From positions 1-64,000 of the forward strand of contig CAZTNC010000007.1 in assembly GCA_964614915.1 (NCBI GenBank): a stretch of 64,000 bases of DNA, in the 5' to 3' direction. The position numbers and the translations under genes were made by a program. Positions 16,712 through 25,784 of this stretch are shown piece by piece. Under the pieces are notes generated by a model. It searched no databases. It saw only the letters and a list, made by a program, of their open reading frames with translations, and was not told where the DNA came from. How positions within the stretch are numbered: position 1 is the first letter of the stretch; each line of letters starts with the position of its first letter. The stretch comes from WTFY01 sp964614915 (lineage in GTDB: Bacteria > Pseudomonadota > Gammaproteobacteria > UBA4575).

Positions 16712-17454
16712 TGGATTTTCATTGTCACCTCGATCTATACAATGACCCTCAAGAGGTCATTCGGCAGACTATTGATGCGGGCATGTATGTGCTCTCTGTA
16801 ACAACCACGCCGAAGGCTTTCCCAGGCACGAAGAGAATGGCCGAATATGCGCCTCGAGTTCGAACTGCCTTAGGGCTCCACCCGCAGTTAGCAGATGAGC
16901 GGCACTCTGAACTTAGTTTATTTGATCTTATGTTGCCAGAAACCGCATATGTGGGTGAGATTGGCTTAGATGGCTCAAAAGAATATAAAGCATCATTCGA
17001 CGTTCAAACAAAGGTCTTCCAACATATTCTAGATAGCTGTAACAAAATTGGAGGGAGAATTCTTTCCATTCATAGTCGTAATGCCGTAGGTCAAGTTCTT
17101 GAACATCTAAGCAAAGATGTCGGCAAAAGCACGCCTATTTTGCATTGGTTTTCAGGCTCCTTAAAGGAGGTGGCAAAAGCGAACCAACTAGGTTGTTGGT
17201 ATTCAGTCGGGCCTGCCATGCTTCGCACCAAGAGTGGGCGCAATAGAGTGGTTCGAATGCCAATCCAGAAAGTGTTGTTAGAGACTGATGGTCCCTTCGC
17301 GAAACTAAAGGGGGTGCCTCTTAGACCTATTCATGCGGAACTTAGTATACCGATGTTATCGAGGTTATGGGATACTCCGCAGTCAGCAACGCGGCAGCAA
17401 CTCACGGATAACCTAAAAGCAATTGGCCTTCTGGCCAAAACTTCTCAAAGCTAG
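16708..17454 (+). CDS. qatD: QatD, TatD-like metallohydrolase of the Qat defence system
   Basis: TatD-type metal-dependent nuclease fold with all ligands visible: H5 and H7 (DFHCHLD), E84 (VGEIGLD), H122 (SIHSRNA), H146 (LHWFSG) and D194 (ETDGPF). Length 248 aa is normal. Starts by ATG overlapping the qatC stop and closes the operon. With every metal ligand present it is predicted to be an active 3'-5' DNase or related hydrolase. Confidence 0.92.
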   Translation: MMDFHCHLDLYNDPQEVIRQTIDAGMYVLSVTTTPKAFPGTKRMAEYAPRVRTALGLHPQLADERHSELSLFDLMLPETAYVGEIGLDGSKEYKASFDVQTKVFQHILDSCNKIGGRILSIHSRNAVGQVLEHLSKDVGKSTPILHWFSGSLKEVAKANQLGCWYSVGPAMLRTKSGRNRVVRMPIQKVLLETDGPFAKLKGVPLRPIHAELSIPMLSRLWDTPQSATRQQLTDNLKAIGLLAKTSQS

Positions 17455-17631
17455 TAATTGACTTCTTATCAGATATGCTAGTACGTTTTCAGTGAATTTC
17501 CCAGTTCTACTACTTACACAAGACTGGGATAACATCTTGAGCCAACAATATTTATCCTGACAATAAGGCGTATTGACACTGAGTGCTGCCTCGTAGTTAT
17601 TTGGTTTTACAATTGCTGTACCTCCATTCAT
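17413..17631 (-). CDS. Doubtful small ORF after the rloC-like gene (72 aa)
   Basis: The ATG at 17631 overlaps the stop of the rloC-like gene as ATGA, and GAGGAG lies 8 nt upstream, so coupled translation is possible. The sequence has four Cys, no recognisable motif, and its end runs 42 nt antisense into qatD. It may be a real small partner or a chance frame. Confidence 0.25.
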   Translation of the reverse strand: MNGGTAIVKPNNYEAALSVNTPYCQDKYCWLKMLSQSCVSSRTGKFTENVLAYLIRSQLLALRSFGQKANCF

Positions 17632-20045
17632 TTGCGGATCTCCTCGTTCAAACCAACACTTTTAAGTAAAGCTGAATACTGATCATTATCTAGCCTCAGT
17701 CTTTCGATAATTTGCTGGGCTGCAGTCTGCATTTCTGGCACTTCAATGGGCATTGACCCGCGCTCGAAGATCCCGCACAAATGAGAGTATTCATTATTAA
17801 TCCTGTCAGTTAAAACAGCAGGTATCTTTTCTTTACCGAAAAAAAGTTGCAAGGTTTCCTGGGTCATCCCCTTATCTGGATATTTGTAATAAAGATAAAT
17901 CTCGAAGAATTTTCTGGCGTTGTTTGCAAAGTTGTAAAATGTTGTGTAGTTGGTGTCATCAACACCGTTGATCTCTGCGCACTTATATATTTGATGGAAG
18001 AGGTAGTTGAATTCGGTCACATATTCTTTTAGGTACTTAGGCATTTTTTCTATGGTTGATGTCTTGTCTTGCCGGATTACTACAAAATAGCTTTTTTGGT
18101 AATCCCTCTGCTGCCCATCTACATCAAAATACTTTCCGTTCAATCTCTTTAAATATTTCAGAAAATCAAGATTATGGGTCGATATAAACAGCTGATCGAA
18201 TCTCCCACTAGAAACGATTTCTGCGTTTATTAAACTAAAAATAAAGAAAATATGATTGCCGTCGAGCGATGAAACCGGGTCATCAATCCAGATGATTGGC
18301 TTTACATCCTTGGTGTCAATATCGTCTAGTTTTGCTAAGAAATAGCAGAATGACAGCAGGCTACATTCTCCTTCACTCAAATGATATGCTTTCTTACCAT
18401 CCCGAATGACTTCAAATCGAATTTGCTTTGATCCATCTTCTCCGGCTTCGTCCTTTTTAGCTTCAAGTGAGAGAAACTGGTGCCCAAAGAAGTTATTGAG
18501 ATACTTGTTAACTTTTTTCGCGCCATTTTCCTCGTCATTCAATTCACGCTTCTTGGAAGCGACCATTCCTTCTTTCTGATTAATTTTCTCTTCGATTCGT
18601 CTTAATTTTATTTTGGCTTTATCATACTTGCATTTTAGATTTTCAATAGAGGAGAGCACTTCATCATATTGGATTGTCACAAGGTAGTCTGAAACCTCCT
18701 TCAGTCGCAAAGCATTCTTTGCTCTTGCTTGTTCTGAGCCTAGTGAACTTGAAAAGCTATTGGATTCTTGCCGAATCTCTTCATAGGAATTCCATGCAGC
18801 AATCAGGTCGCTAGTAGCATCATCAAGTCTTTCAAACGATATTGGATAAAGAATACTGTCTTTACGTGTTGTTAACTGGGAAATCAAAGAGTTCAGAAAT
18901 TTTGAGTGTTTGATAATAGCGCCTTGTAGAGTGCTATCTAGCTCATCAAATGTTTCATGAAATTTGGAATAAAAACTATTTTTATTGATTTTCAGCGTGG
19001 ATGAAACTGTGTCTTTCTCTTCTTCAATCTCGGAAACCAGTGCATCAAGATTCCTTTCAAGGATTTCAGATTCTTCATCAAAATGTTTATCTAGCTTTGT
19101 CCAGCGTTCATCAGAAATAAGGTTTCCACAGAAAGCGCAGTTGTCACGTTTATTTTTGTGCAAAGCTCGTCCTTTATGAGCCCAGCGATGTAAAACTGCA
19201 TCTTTTACCAGTTCATTAATTTTGTCTGACTCACTGATCTTTTTAGTTACGAGAGCCTTGGTTAGATCAGCTAAGCTCGAAGTATTTAGGCTAGGAGCGT
19301 GAAAAGGCGGGATTTGCTGAAGTACCTTTTCGGAAATTAGGTTTTCAGATTGCCCCAGTTGCTCATTATTTAATGGTTGGTAGCTCGTATTTTGAACTTT
19401 TCGAATATCAGATTTCAGCTTTTGGATGTTGTAGTTCTGGTCACCAAATCGTTCTGATCTGTACTTTATGCCTATTTTCTTGTCAGTGGCCTTGTAGCTT
19501 AATTTTTTTTCAAGGTTATTTTCAGCATTTTCATGTGCTTGTCTCTTTTCTGACAGTATTAACATTGCTTTTATTTTCTTAGCGTACAAACCAGTCTGCT
19601 TTCCTTCTTCATTTGAGCCAAGTTCACCCTCAAGTTTTGCGATGTCCTTTTCAATTTTGTTGTTGTCGTCGCCAAGTATGGCAAATGGCTCGATGCTGTC
19701 ATCTGGATTGGTGATAAAGCGTAGATTGTCCCGAACAAAATCCTCGTTGAAAACCCGAATCTGTTTACCGTGGTTCGTCAGGGTCGTTTGCGTTACCTGT
19801 ATTCCATTAGCTAAGGTAACGTTAAATGATGGATTCTTAAACTTGTCAGAAAGTTCCTCTGTCTCCATCGCACGGAAAATTCGTGACAAGGTTGTCTTGC
19901 CAGAATAATTGCGACCATAAAGGATATTGATTGTGCTGAATGCAGTAGCACCGTTTTTTTCATTGGGTAATGACTTCTCCCATTTAAAATCATGAAAGAC
20001 GGCCATATTTTTAATTGTGTCAATATGCTTTATGCCACCGTTCAT
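17628..20045 (-). CDS. rloC: RloC/PrrC-like anticodon nuclease candidate with ABC-type ATPase and zinc-hook-like coiled coil (805 aa)
   Basis: ABC-type ATPase split by a long coiled coil. Walker A GRNYSGKT at 44-51, the NEDFVRDNL segment typical of PrrC-type ATPases, signature-like LSEGECSLLSF, Walker B IIWIDDPVSSLD near 585, and an H-loop STHNLDF. A CAFC pair sits in the coiled-coil middle (about 304-307), as in the RloC zinc hook. The C-terminal domain has R-K-F-F-E (about 708-712) and a His about 40 residues later (NNEYSHLCG), matching the R-x3-E...H triad of PrrC/RloC anticodon nucleases. Start at 20045 has AAAGGGAG upstream. The hsd genes are about 2 kb away. Alternative: another AAA_13-type defence ATPase without nuclease. 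Confidence 0.75.
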   Translation of the reverse strand: MNGGIKHIDTIKNMAVFHDFKWEKSLPNEKNGATAFSTINILYGRNYSGKTTLSRIFRAMETEELSDKFKNPSFNVTLANGIQVTQTTLTNHGKQIRVFNEDFVRDNLRFITNPDDSIEPFAILGDDNNKIEKDIAKLEGELGSNEEGKQTGLYAKKIKAMLILSEKRQAHENAENNLEKKLSYKATDKKIGIKYRSERFGDQNYNIQKLKSDIRKVQNTSYQPLNNEQLGQSENLISEKVLQQIPPFHAPSLNTSSLADLTKALVTKKISESDKINELVKDAVLHRWAHKGRALHKNKRDNCAFCGNLISDERWTKLDKHFDEESEILERNLDALVSEIEEEKDTVSSTLKINKNSFYSKFHETFDELDSTLQGAIIKHSKFLNSLISQLTTRKDSILYPISFERLDDATSDLIAAWNSYEEIRQESNSFSSSLGSEQARAKNALRLKEVSDYLVTIQYDEVLSSIENLKCKYDKAKIKLRRIEEKINQKEGMVASKKRELNDEENGAKKVNKYLNNFFGHQFLSLEAKKDEAGEDGSKQIRFEVIRDGKKAYHLSEGECSLLSFCYFLAKLDDIDTKDVKPIIWIDDPVSSLDGNHIFFIFSLINAEIVSSGRFDQLFISTHNLDFLKYLKRLNGKYFDVDGQQRDYQKSYFVVIRQDKTSTIEKMPKYLKEYVTEFNYLFHQIYKCAEINGVDDTNYTTFYNFANNARKFFEIYLYYKYPDKGMTQETLQLFFGKEKIPAVLTDRINNEYSHLCGIFERGSMPIEVPEMQTAAQQIIERLRLDNDQYSALLKSVGLNEEIRK

Positions 20046-20486
20046 TTTAGCTCCCTTTAGCTTTAGTAATTCCGGTTATGGCTGGGAAATAGTTAGCATC
20101 GTTTGAACTAGATGCAGAATCATAGCAAGGTGTGATTAAGTCAGTGTGCACTGCAGCCAATCACAATACTTAGAAAGTCACCCCTTACACATCGCACTTA
20201 CAAGTCCATTTCTCCATTTCCCATCTGTTCCTCAAAAGATTGCCGTACTTTGCTCATTACATGGGACAATTCTTCCGTGCTATTAAACTCTATTGGTATT
20301 CCCGTTATCCCATATCGCAAGATAAGTGATGTTCTTGGTTAGTTTTTTGGAGCATGCAATTCATGGAATTACACGTTAAGTGTCAGATTTAGTGACTTCA
20401 TATCTTTATTACAAACTGCCTGGAAAATCTGATATAGACAAATTTGGAGCGTCATTGACCTAATTTTATTTCCAACTCAAAGCTTG
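20046..20486. other. Intergenic region (441 nt) holding the rloC promoter side and an att-like 13-mer
   Basis: AT-rich and without a plausible gene on either strand. The minus-strand promoter of the rloC-like gene must lie here. The only notable element is the 13-base direct repeat of the tRNA-Thr duplicate at 20071-20083. Confidence 0.5.
20071..20083 (+). repeat. 13-base direct repeat of the tRNA-Thr 3' duplicate (possible attR)
   Basis: TCCGGTTATGGCT here is identical to 12474-12486 and matches the altered duplicate, not the intact tRNA (which reads GTTGTGGGCT). Both copies face the same way and enclose 7.6 kb with qatABCD and the rloC-like gene. A 13-mer match at one chosen boundary is unlikely by chance, but it is short for an attachment core. 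Confidence 0.4.
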
Positions 20487-21725
20487 TCACTCCTCTCTTC
20501 TTGGTATGTCAAATGCCAGAACAGCCATATAAAGGTCCCTGTCAGGATCATCATTTTGCCTGAATAAATATTGGACATGTGTATCACTGATCTTCTGCAA
20601 CTCCCGTTTGAAATTCTGATGTTTTGGTATATTGGCCGCTATGCCAGACAGCACATTAGTAAAATCTACATTCTTACTGAATAAAAGAAGTGCTGCCTTT
20701 GTGTCTCTCCATGTCAAGTAATTGAGGATCTGGTCAATTGCGGAATGCACCGCATTTGGCCCTTTCCAAAATTTGCATTCTGCAATGAAAACGTTACGAC
20801 CATTTGCACGGATCAATATGTCAGTCTTGCCTTGAGCATTGAATGTCTCACCAGTCGCATCGCCCTCGTAATGCCCATTCAAACTGACCAAAATTAAATC
20901 CCGAATTTGCTCTTCCTCCATGTGAACAAACGTGCTTGGATTGCGCTCGATGCTCTGTGACAAACGGTCAATAACACTCAGGATGAAATCATATTCCTCA
21001 TCAGGCAACATTGGCTCCGGCTTGAATGCCTCCTTAGGAGTAGGGGGTAACTCAATTGGTCGTTTTTTACGGGCTACGGGAACAGAAAAAGACTCAGAAG
21101 CATCGGCACGTCTTCGAATTGGAAGGCCAAGAGCATTGACCATATCTACTTGCTCTAAGAGACGTTGTTTCCGCTCACGCACATGTTTTTCAGCTATGTC
21201 CTGGATACGAGTATTCCATCCATCACAGTCGTTGTTTACCCAACCAATGCAGGTCTCAATCTGCGTGATAGTAGCATCTATCCTTTGCCGTGTTTTCTCA
21301 GCGTCCAGTTTTACATCTTGAAATGAGATAAGGATATTTGATCCTGAGATTCGGCCACGAGGAGGGTTGAGTGAGTGAGTTGAAGCTCGGTATTTGAAGA
21401 GGTCGGCGTCACCTTGAAAGGGGATTGCTACTGTTACGTAAGTACCGGGAATATAGTGTGGAACATCCTGGTCCCAAAAACCGTATTCGAAACGGTTACC
21501 CACATCAATTTTTGCTTCGCCTTCATTTTCGATGTAAAGCTGATCACGAAAAATATGCGGAGCATCTAGCGTATACTTCTGTACAAGGTATGCAATTAGA
21601 TCGTGTTCACTTGCCGCTAGAATCTTATTCCGTTCCCAGCTTTCTATCTCTTTGGATAGCTCAGCCTCATAACCACGAATCAAGTCACTAAGAAGTTTTC
21701 CATAGAAGAGTAAGTCGTTGCTCAC
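20487..21725 (-). CDS. PD-(D/E)XK nuclease-domain protein, unknown family (412 aa)
   Basis: The C-terminal domain (about 240-412) has a restriction-endonuclease pattern: E in HMEEEQIRDLIL, D in GKTDILIR (near 301) and the E-x-K of FIAECKFW (near 315), followed by AIDQILNYLTWRDTKAALLLF. The first 220 residues have a strand-rich part and a Glu/Lys-rich helical part, and look like a sensor or target-binding module. A basic and Pro-rich linker joins them. GTG start at 21725, no strong ribosome-binding site. It stands alone between the rloC-like gene and hsdM, divergent from hsdM. Probably a defence effector; I cannot name a known system. Confidence 0.8.
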   Translation of the reverse strand: MSNDLLFYGKLLSDLIRGYEAELSKEIESWERNKILAASEHDLIAYLVQKYTLDAPHIFRDQLYIENEGEAKIDVGNRFEYGFWDQDVPHYIPGTYVTVAIPFQGDADLFKYRASTHSLNPPRGRISGSNILISFQDVKLDAEKTRQRIDATITQIETCIGWVNNDCDGWNTRIQDIAEKHVRERKQRLLEQVDMVNALGLPIRRRADASESFSVPVARKKRPIELPPTPKEAFKPEPMLPDEEYDFILSVIDRLSQSIERNPSTFVHMEEEQIRDLILVSLNGHYEGDATGETFNAQGKTDILIRANGRNVFIAECKFWKGPNAVHSAIDQILNYLTWRDTKAALLLFSKNVDFTNVLSGIAANIPKHQNFKRELQKISDTHVQYLFRQNDDPDRDLYMAVLAFDIPRREE

Positions 21726-22096
21726 TTCAAAAACACCAGTATTTGTCCTGACCTGTGCTTAGCATGAAAAGAGGATTATATACTTGACGACCCAAAGAGA
21801 TTTATAGATGTGGTGAGGATGATGTCAGAAAGATTGATAGAACTTTTTAATATAGTTTGGTGGAATACGACTAACTACATCAAGACTAGAGTTAGGTCCA
21901 CAAGAAATTAAAGTGCCATCAGCGATCTGGCTGCCACATCAAATGCATGAGCATTTGCCTTGACTGGAGAGAATGCGACAGGTGCTAAGAGAAATGCATG
22001 CAGTTTCGCGAAACATGGGGGCATGGGCGTTGACCCATGTGGTAAGAACAGCTAGCCTCAGCACAATTCTGGATTGACAACAACTAAAAAAGAAGA
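21726..22096. other. Divergent promoter region before hsdM (371 nt)
   Basis: No gene seen. Contains a TTGACC (22030-22035) with a poor -10 17 nt later, overlapped by an inverted repeat ACATGGG (22013-22019) / CCCATGT (22034-22040), with a nested CATGGG/CCCATG pair. This could be an operator controlling the restriction genes. Another TTGACG occurs about 310 nt before hsdM. Confidence 0.4.
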
Positions 22097-24280
22097 ATGG
22101 CTGCGGACACTCAGCTGCACGACGAACTAAAAAATAAAATCTGGGAAGTTGCTGGTCGACTCAGAGGGCCGTATCGGCCTCCCCAGTACCGTCTAGTAAT
22201 GCTCCCTATCGTTGTCTTGCGTCGCCTTGACTGTGTCTTGGAGCCAACCAAGGATGCCGTTCTAAAGAAGCACAAAGAGTTAGAGGCACTGCAAATGCCG
22301 GATGCGGCAGTGGAGCGGCTTCTCGGCAAGGCTGCTAACCCTCAGCGTCAGCACCCTCTCTACAATACCAGCCCCTACACTTTTTCTCGGCTACTCGACG
22401 ATCCTGAGAACATAGCAGCAAACCTCGTATCATACATTAACGGCTTTTCCAAGATTGCACGTAACATTTTTGAGCGTTTCAAGTTCGCCGATCAAATCGA
22501 AAAGCTAGACGATAGCAACCGTCTTTTCACAATTGTGAAGGCGATGGCCGATATCGATCTTCATCCTGACAGGATTGATAACCTTCAGATGGGCTATCTC
22601 TTCGAGTATCTGGTGATGCGTTTCAATGAACAGGCCAACGAGGAAGCTGGGGATCACTTCACTCCGCGCGAGGTCATTCGACTTATGGCGAACCTTATCT
22701 ACACTGGCGAGCAGGATGTATATAAGCCCGGCATATATCGCACGATCTATGATCCCGCGTGCGGAACAGGCGGGATGCTTTCCGAGTCTGAGAAACTGAT
22801 TCGTGCGCAAAACGAGCGGGCGGAGCTCGCACTTTTTGGCCAAGAGTACAACGACGAGTCTTGGGCAATCTGTTGCTCGGACATGCTTATCAAGGATGAG
22901 GACACGGCTAACATTGTTCTTGGCGACACCCTTGGCGACGGTAAGACTTACGATGGTTTTGAGGGTAAGTACTTCCACTATATGATGGCCAACCCTCCCT
23001 TTGGTGTCGAATGGAAGGACCAGAAAGACACAGTTGAACGTGAGCATAAGACCATGGGTTTCTCGGGTCGATTTGGGGCAGGACTTCCCGACATAGATGA
23101 CGGCTCACTGCTCTTCCTGCAGCACATGATTTCAAAGATGCATCCCTATGAGGAAGGGAGTGAAGATAAGATCGGTTCAAAAATCGCTATTGTTTTCAAT
23201 GGCTCCCCACTTTTCTCTGGTGATGCAGGACAAGGGCCATCCAACATCAGGCGCTGGATCATAGAGAATGACTGGCTTGATGTCATTGTGGCGCTGCCTG
23301 ACCAGCTGTTTTACAACACTGGCATCTTCACCTATGTCTGGCTCGTAACAAACCGCAAGCCTCCGGAACGGCGTGGCAAGGTGCAACTCATCGATGGCAC
23401 CCGATTTTTCCAGAAGATGAAAAAGAGTCTCAACAATAAGCGCAACGAGATTTCCAAAGAACAAATCCAGCATCTGACTATGGTGTATGGTAACTATCAG
23501 GACGGTGAAAACGCCAAAGTCTTGATCGACGGAAAGCTTGAAAGCCGTGTAATCTCCCGTGTCTTCGAGAATCGTGAGTTCGGCTTCCTCAGGGTGACGG
23601 TCGAGCGCCCTTTGCGCATGAACTTTGAAGCAACTCCTAGGCGTATTGCGAAGCTTAATGATCAAACCAACTTCACTAATCTAGTGAAGTCGAAGAAGCG
23701 TAAGGACACAGCAGCAGCTGAGCGCGATATTGCAGAGGGACGAAAGCGCCAGGAAGCCATCCGAACTATGCTAGCGACACTTCAAAGCAACGGGCGCTAT
23801 ATGGACCAAAAAAACTTTGAAACAGACATGATAGCAGCCTCTAAATTAGCTGATATTAAGATTCTTGCCCCGATCAAGAAGGCGATCCTTACAGCTCTTG
23901 GGGAGCGTGATCAAGACGCCGAGATTTGTCGGGATGGCAAGGGACGGCCAATATCTGATAGTGAACTCAGGGACACCGAAAATATACCCCTGCCACCTGG
24001 TACCGATTTACCTTTGCCCATGGAATTCGGGCCAAATAAGCCCAACGATCAGCTGGTTAAGGCTTATCGAGACAACATTGACACATACATCATTCGGGAG
24101 GTGCTACCCCATGTACCCGATGCTTGGGTCGACTACGGCAAGACCAAGGTCGGTTATAAGATCCCAATTAACCGACATTTCTATGTTTACAAGCCACCAC
24201 GGCCGCTTGACCAGATCGAGGCAGACATCAGTAAGCTCGAAAAGGAAATTGCCGAATTACTGAAAGGGCTGGTGGCATGA
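22097..24280 (+). CDS. hsdM: Type I restriction-modification system, methyltransferase subunit HsdM
   Basis: N6-adenine methyltransferase subunit. N-terminal HsdM_N helical domain (residues 1-150), SAM-binding motif DPACGTGG at 219-226, and catalytic NPPFG at 299-303. At 727 aa it is longer than the common 500-aa HsdM; the additional C-terminal part (about 500-727) contains charged helices and ends in a coiled coil (QIEADISKLEKEIAELL), probably the contact with HsdS. Preceded by AAAGAAGA. Overlaps hsdS by ATGA. Confidence 0.95.
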   Translation: MAADTQLHDELKNKIWEVAGRLRGPYRPPQYRLVMLPIVVLRRLDCVLEPTKDAVLKKHKELEALQMPDAAVERLLGKAANPQRQHPLYNTSPYTFSRLLDDPENIAANLVSYINGFSKIARNIFERFKFADQIEKLDDSNRLFTIVKAMADIDLHPDRIDNLQMGYLFEYLVMRFNEQANEEAGDHFTPREVIRLMANLIYTGEQDVYKPGIYRTIYDPACGTGGMLSESEKLIRAQNERAELALFGQEYNDESWAICCSDMLIKDEDTANIVLGDTLGDGKTYDGFEGKYFHYMMANPPFGVEWKDQKDTVEREHKTMGFSGRFGAGLPDIDDGSLLFLQHMISKMHPYEEGSEDKIGSKIAIVFNGSPLFSGDAGQGPSNIRRWIIENDWLDVIVALPDQLFYNTGIFTYVWLVTNRKPPERRGKVQLIDGTRFFQKMKKSLNNKRNEISKEQIQHLTMVYGNYQDGENAKVLIDGKLESRVISRVFENREFGFLRVTVERPLRMNFEATPRRIAKLNDQTNFTNLVKSKKRKDTAAAERDIAEGRKRQEAIRTMLATLQSNGRYMDQKNFETDMIAASKLADIKILAPIKKAILTALGERDQDAEICRDGKGRPISDSELRDTENIPLPPGTDLPLPMEFGPNKPNDQLVKAYRDNIDTYIIREVLPHVPDAWVDYGKTKVGYKIPINRHFYVYKPPRPLDQIEADISKLEKEIAELLKGLVA

Positions 24281-25569
24281 GTGGCGGGTTTGAACAGCAG
24301 TGGTTCAGTGACCTACCTGTCTCTTGGACAAAGAAACGGGCAGACTTTCTTTGCACTCCATATCGCATAACAGTTAACCCTGACTTGTTTGGCGATGATC
24401 TTGTGGCACATTATTCAATTCCCCAAGTGCAGGAGACAGGAGAGCCATTCATTGAACCAGCAAGTGACATCGACAGTGTCAAGCTTTTGATTAATGTGCC
24501 GATGTTATTGGTCTCAAAGCTGAATCCCCGAAAGAAAACGATTTGTGTGGCTGAGCCTCATCCAGAGTATCCAACTTTCGCTTCTGGCGAATTCGTTGCA
24601 ATAGTTTCGAAAAAAATAGATCAACAGTACGCCTACTATCTTTGGTGTAGTGAAAAAGTCACAGCTCGGCTTTCCGCCACTGTTCAGTCGGTTACGCGTT
24701 CTCATCAGAGGGTGAAACCGGAAGACATACTAAAGCTCCCTTGGAAGTGGCCCCCGCTAGATACACAGCGGTGGATTGCAAAGTTTCTGAATGAGAGAAC
24801 GGCCCTGATTGATGCACTGATAAAGAAGAAGCAGGAACTTTTGGAGCGGCTTGCAGAGAAACGTCAGGCCCTCATTACCAAAGCCGTCACTAAGGGTCTT
24901 AAGCCCGAAGTCTCCATGAAACCCTCCAATATTGAATGGCTAGGTGAAATTCCAGCGCATTGGAAGCTAAGGCGGCTAAAGTTTGGAACTACTAAGATTG
25001 GAAGCGGTATAACTCCACGTGGTGGTGCATCCGTCTATGTCGATTCAGGGGTTATATTGCTTCGCAGCCAGAATGTTCATTTTGATAATTTGGCTCTGGG
25101 AGATGTGGTCTTTATAGATGATGATATTGATAACGAAATGTCAGAAACGAGAGTGTTTTTTGGCGACGTATTACTAAACATTACGGGGGCATCGATTGGT
25201 CGTTGCTGTGTATTTGATCAAGCAAACACTCGAGCGAATGTCAATCAGCACGTCTGTATTATTCGTCCTGCTAATTTTGTTGCTGATTTCCTCGCAATGT
25301 TTTTGGCTTCATCAGTTGGGCAGTTGCAAATTGATATTTCACAAAATGGTGCGTCAAGAGAAGGTCTTAATTTTGGGGATTTAGGAAACTTTATTGTCCT
25401 TACACCTCCTTTCTCTGAGCAAGCGAAAATTGCGAAAACCATACAGTTTCAAGTTGATGCAATTGGTGAACAGTCACTACGGGTGCTTCAAAGTATCAGC
25501 ATTTTAGAAGAATATCGAAGTGCTGTGATAATGGCTGCCGTCACTGGCCAGATCGCAGAAGTGGTCTAG
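24277..25569 (+). CDS. hsdS: Type I restriction-modification system, specificity subunit HsdS
   Basis: Two target-recognition domains (about 1-160 and 220-390), each ending in a conserved helical region: FLNERTALIDALIKKKQELLERLAEKRQ in the middle (described by its landmarks ERTALIDALI and EKRQALI) and a second at the C-terminus ending ILEEYRSAVIMAAVTGQI. The IPAHWKLRRLKF segment before the second domain is typical. It sets the bipartite DNA target. The second domain is visibly more AT-rich than the first, as if exchanged separately. It lacks its own promoter and overlaps hsdM. Confidence 0.93.
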   Translation: MSGGFEQQWFSDLPVSWTKKRADFLCTPYRITVNPDLFGDDLVAHYSIPQVQETGEPFIEPASDIDSVKLLINVPMLLVSKLNPRKKTICVAEPHPEYPTFASGEFVAIVSKKIDQQYAYYLWCSEKVTARLSATVQSVTRSHQRVKPEDILKLPWKWPPLDTQRWIAKFLNERTALIDALIKKKQELLERLAEKRQALITKAVTKGLKPEVSMKPSNIEWLGEIPAHWKLRRLKFGTTKIGSGITPRGGASVYVDSGVILLRSQNVHFDNLALGDVVFIDDDIDNEMSETRVFFGDVLLNITGASIGRCCVFDQANTRANVNQHVCIIRPANFVADFLAMFLASSVGQLQIDISQNGASREGLNFGDLGNFIVLTPPFSEQAKIAKTIQFQVDAIGEQSLRVLQSISILEEYRSAVIMAAVTGQIAEVV

Positions 25570-25587
25570 GAGACACCGTTCAGGAAC

Positions 25588-25780
25588 TTGATCTACTTCG
25601 ACGAAAACAAATATAGCGAGGAAAATCTGTTCTTCAACATTGGAGGCATCCTAGTACCTGAGGCCGAAGTGCTCGAATTAGACAAAACCCTAACTCAGAT
25701 TTAGTTCAAATTTCATAGTTTTCGGAACATGGATATTCATTTCCAGATTAATGGATTAAGCCTTTTTATAAACGGTTCGA
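25588..25780 (+). pseudogene. Remnant of a DUF3800-like gene between hsdS and hsdR
   Basis: Directly after the hsdS stop, 38 codons encode an N-terminus of DUF3800 type: IYFDENKYSEENLFF, then NIGGILVPEAEV, up to KTLTQI, ended by TAG at 25702. The following bases would continue plausibly (FKF in the same frame, then FGTWIFIS in another frame), as if a nonsense change and a frameshift broke a longer gene. DUF3800 proteins are RNase H-like and often sit beside restriction genes. Nothing further is recognisable before hsdR. Confidence 0.5.
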
Positions 25781-25784
25781 TGTG

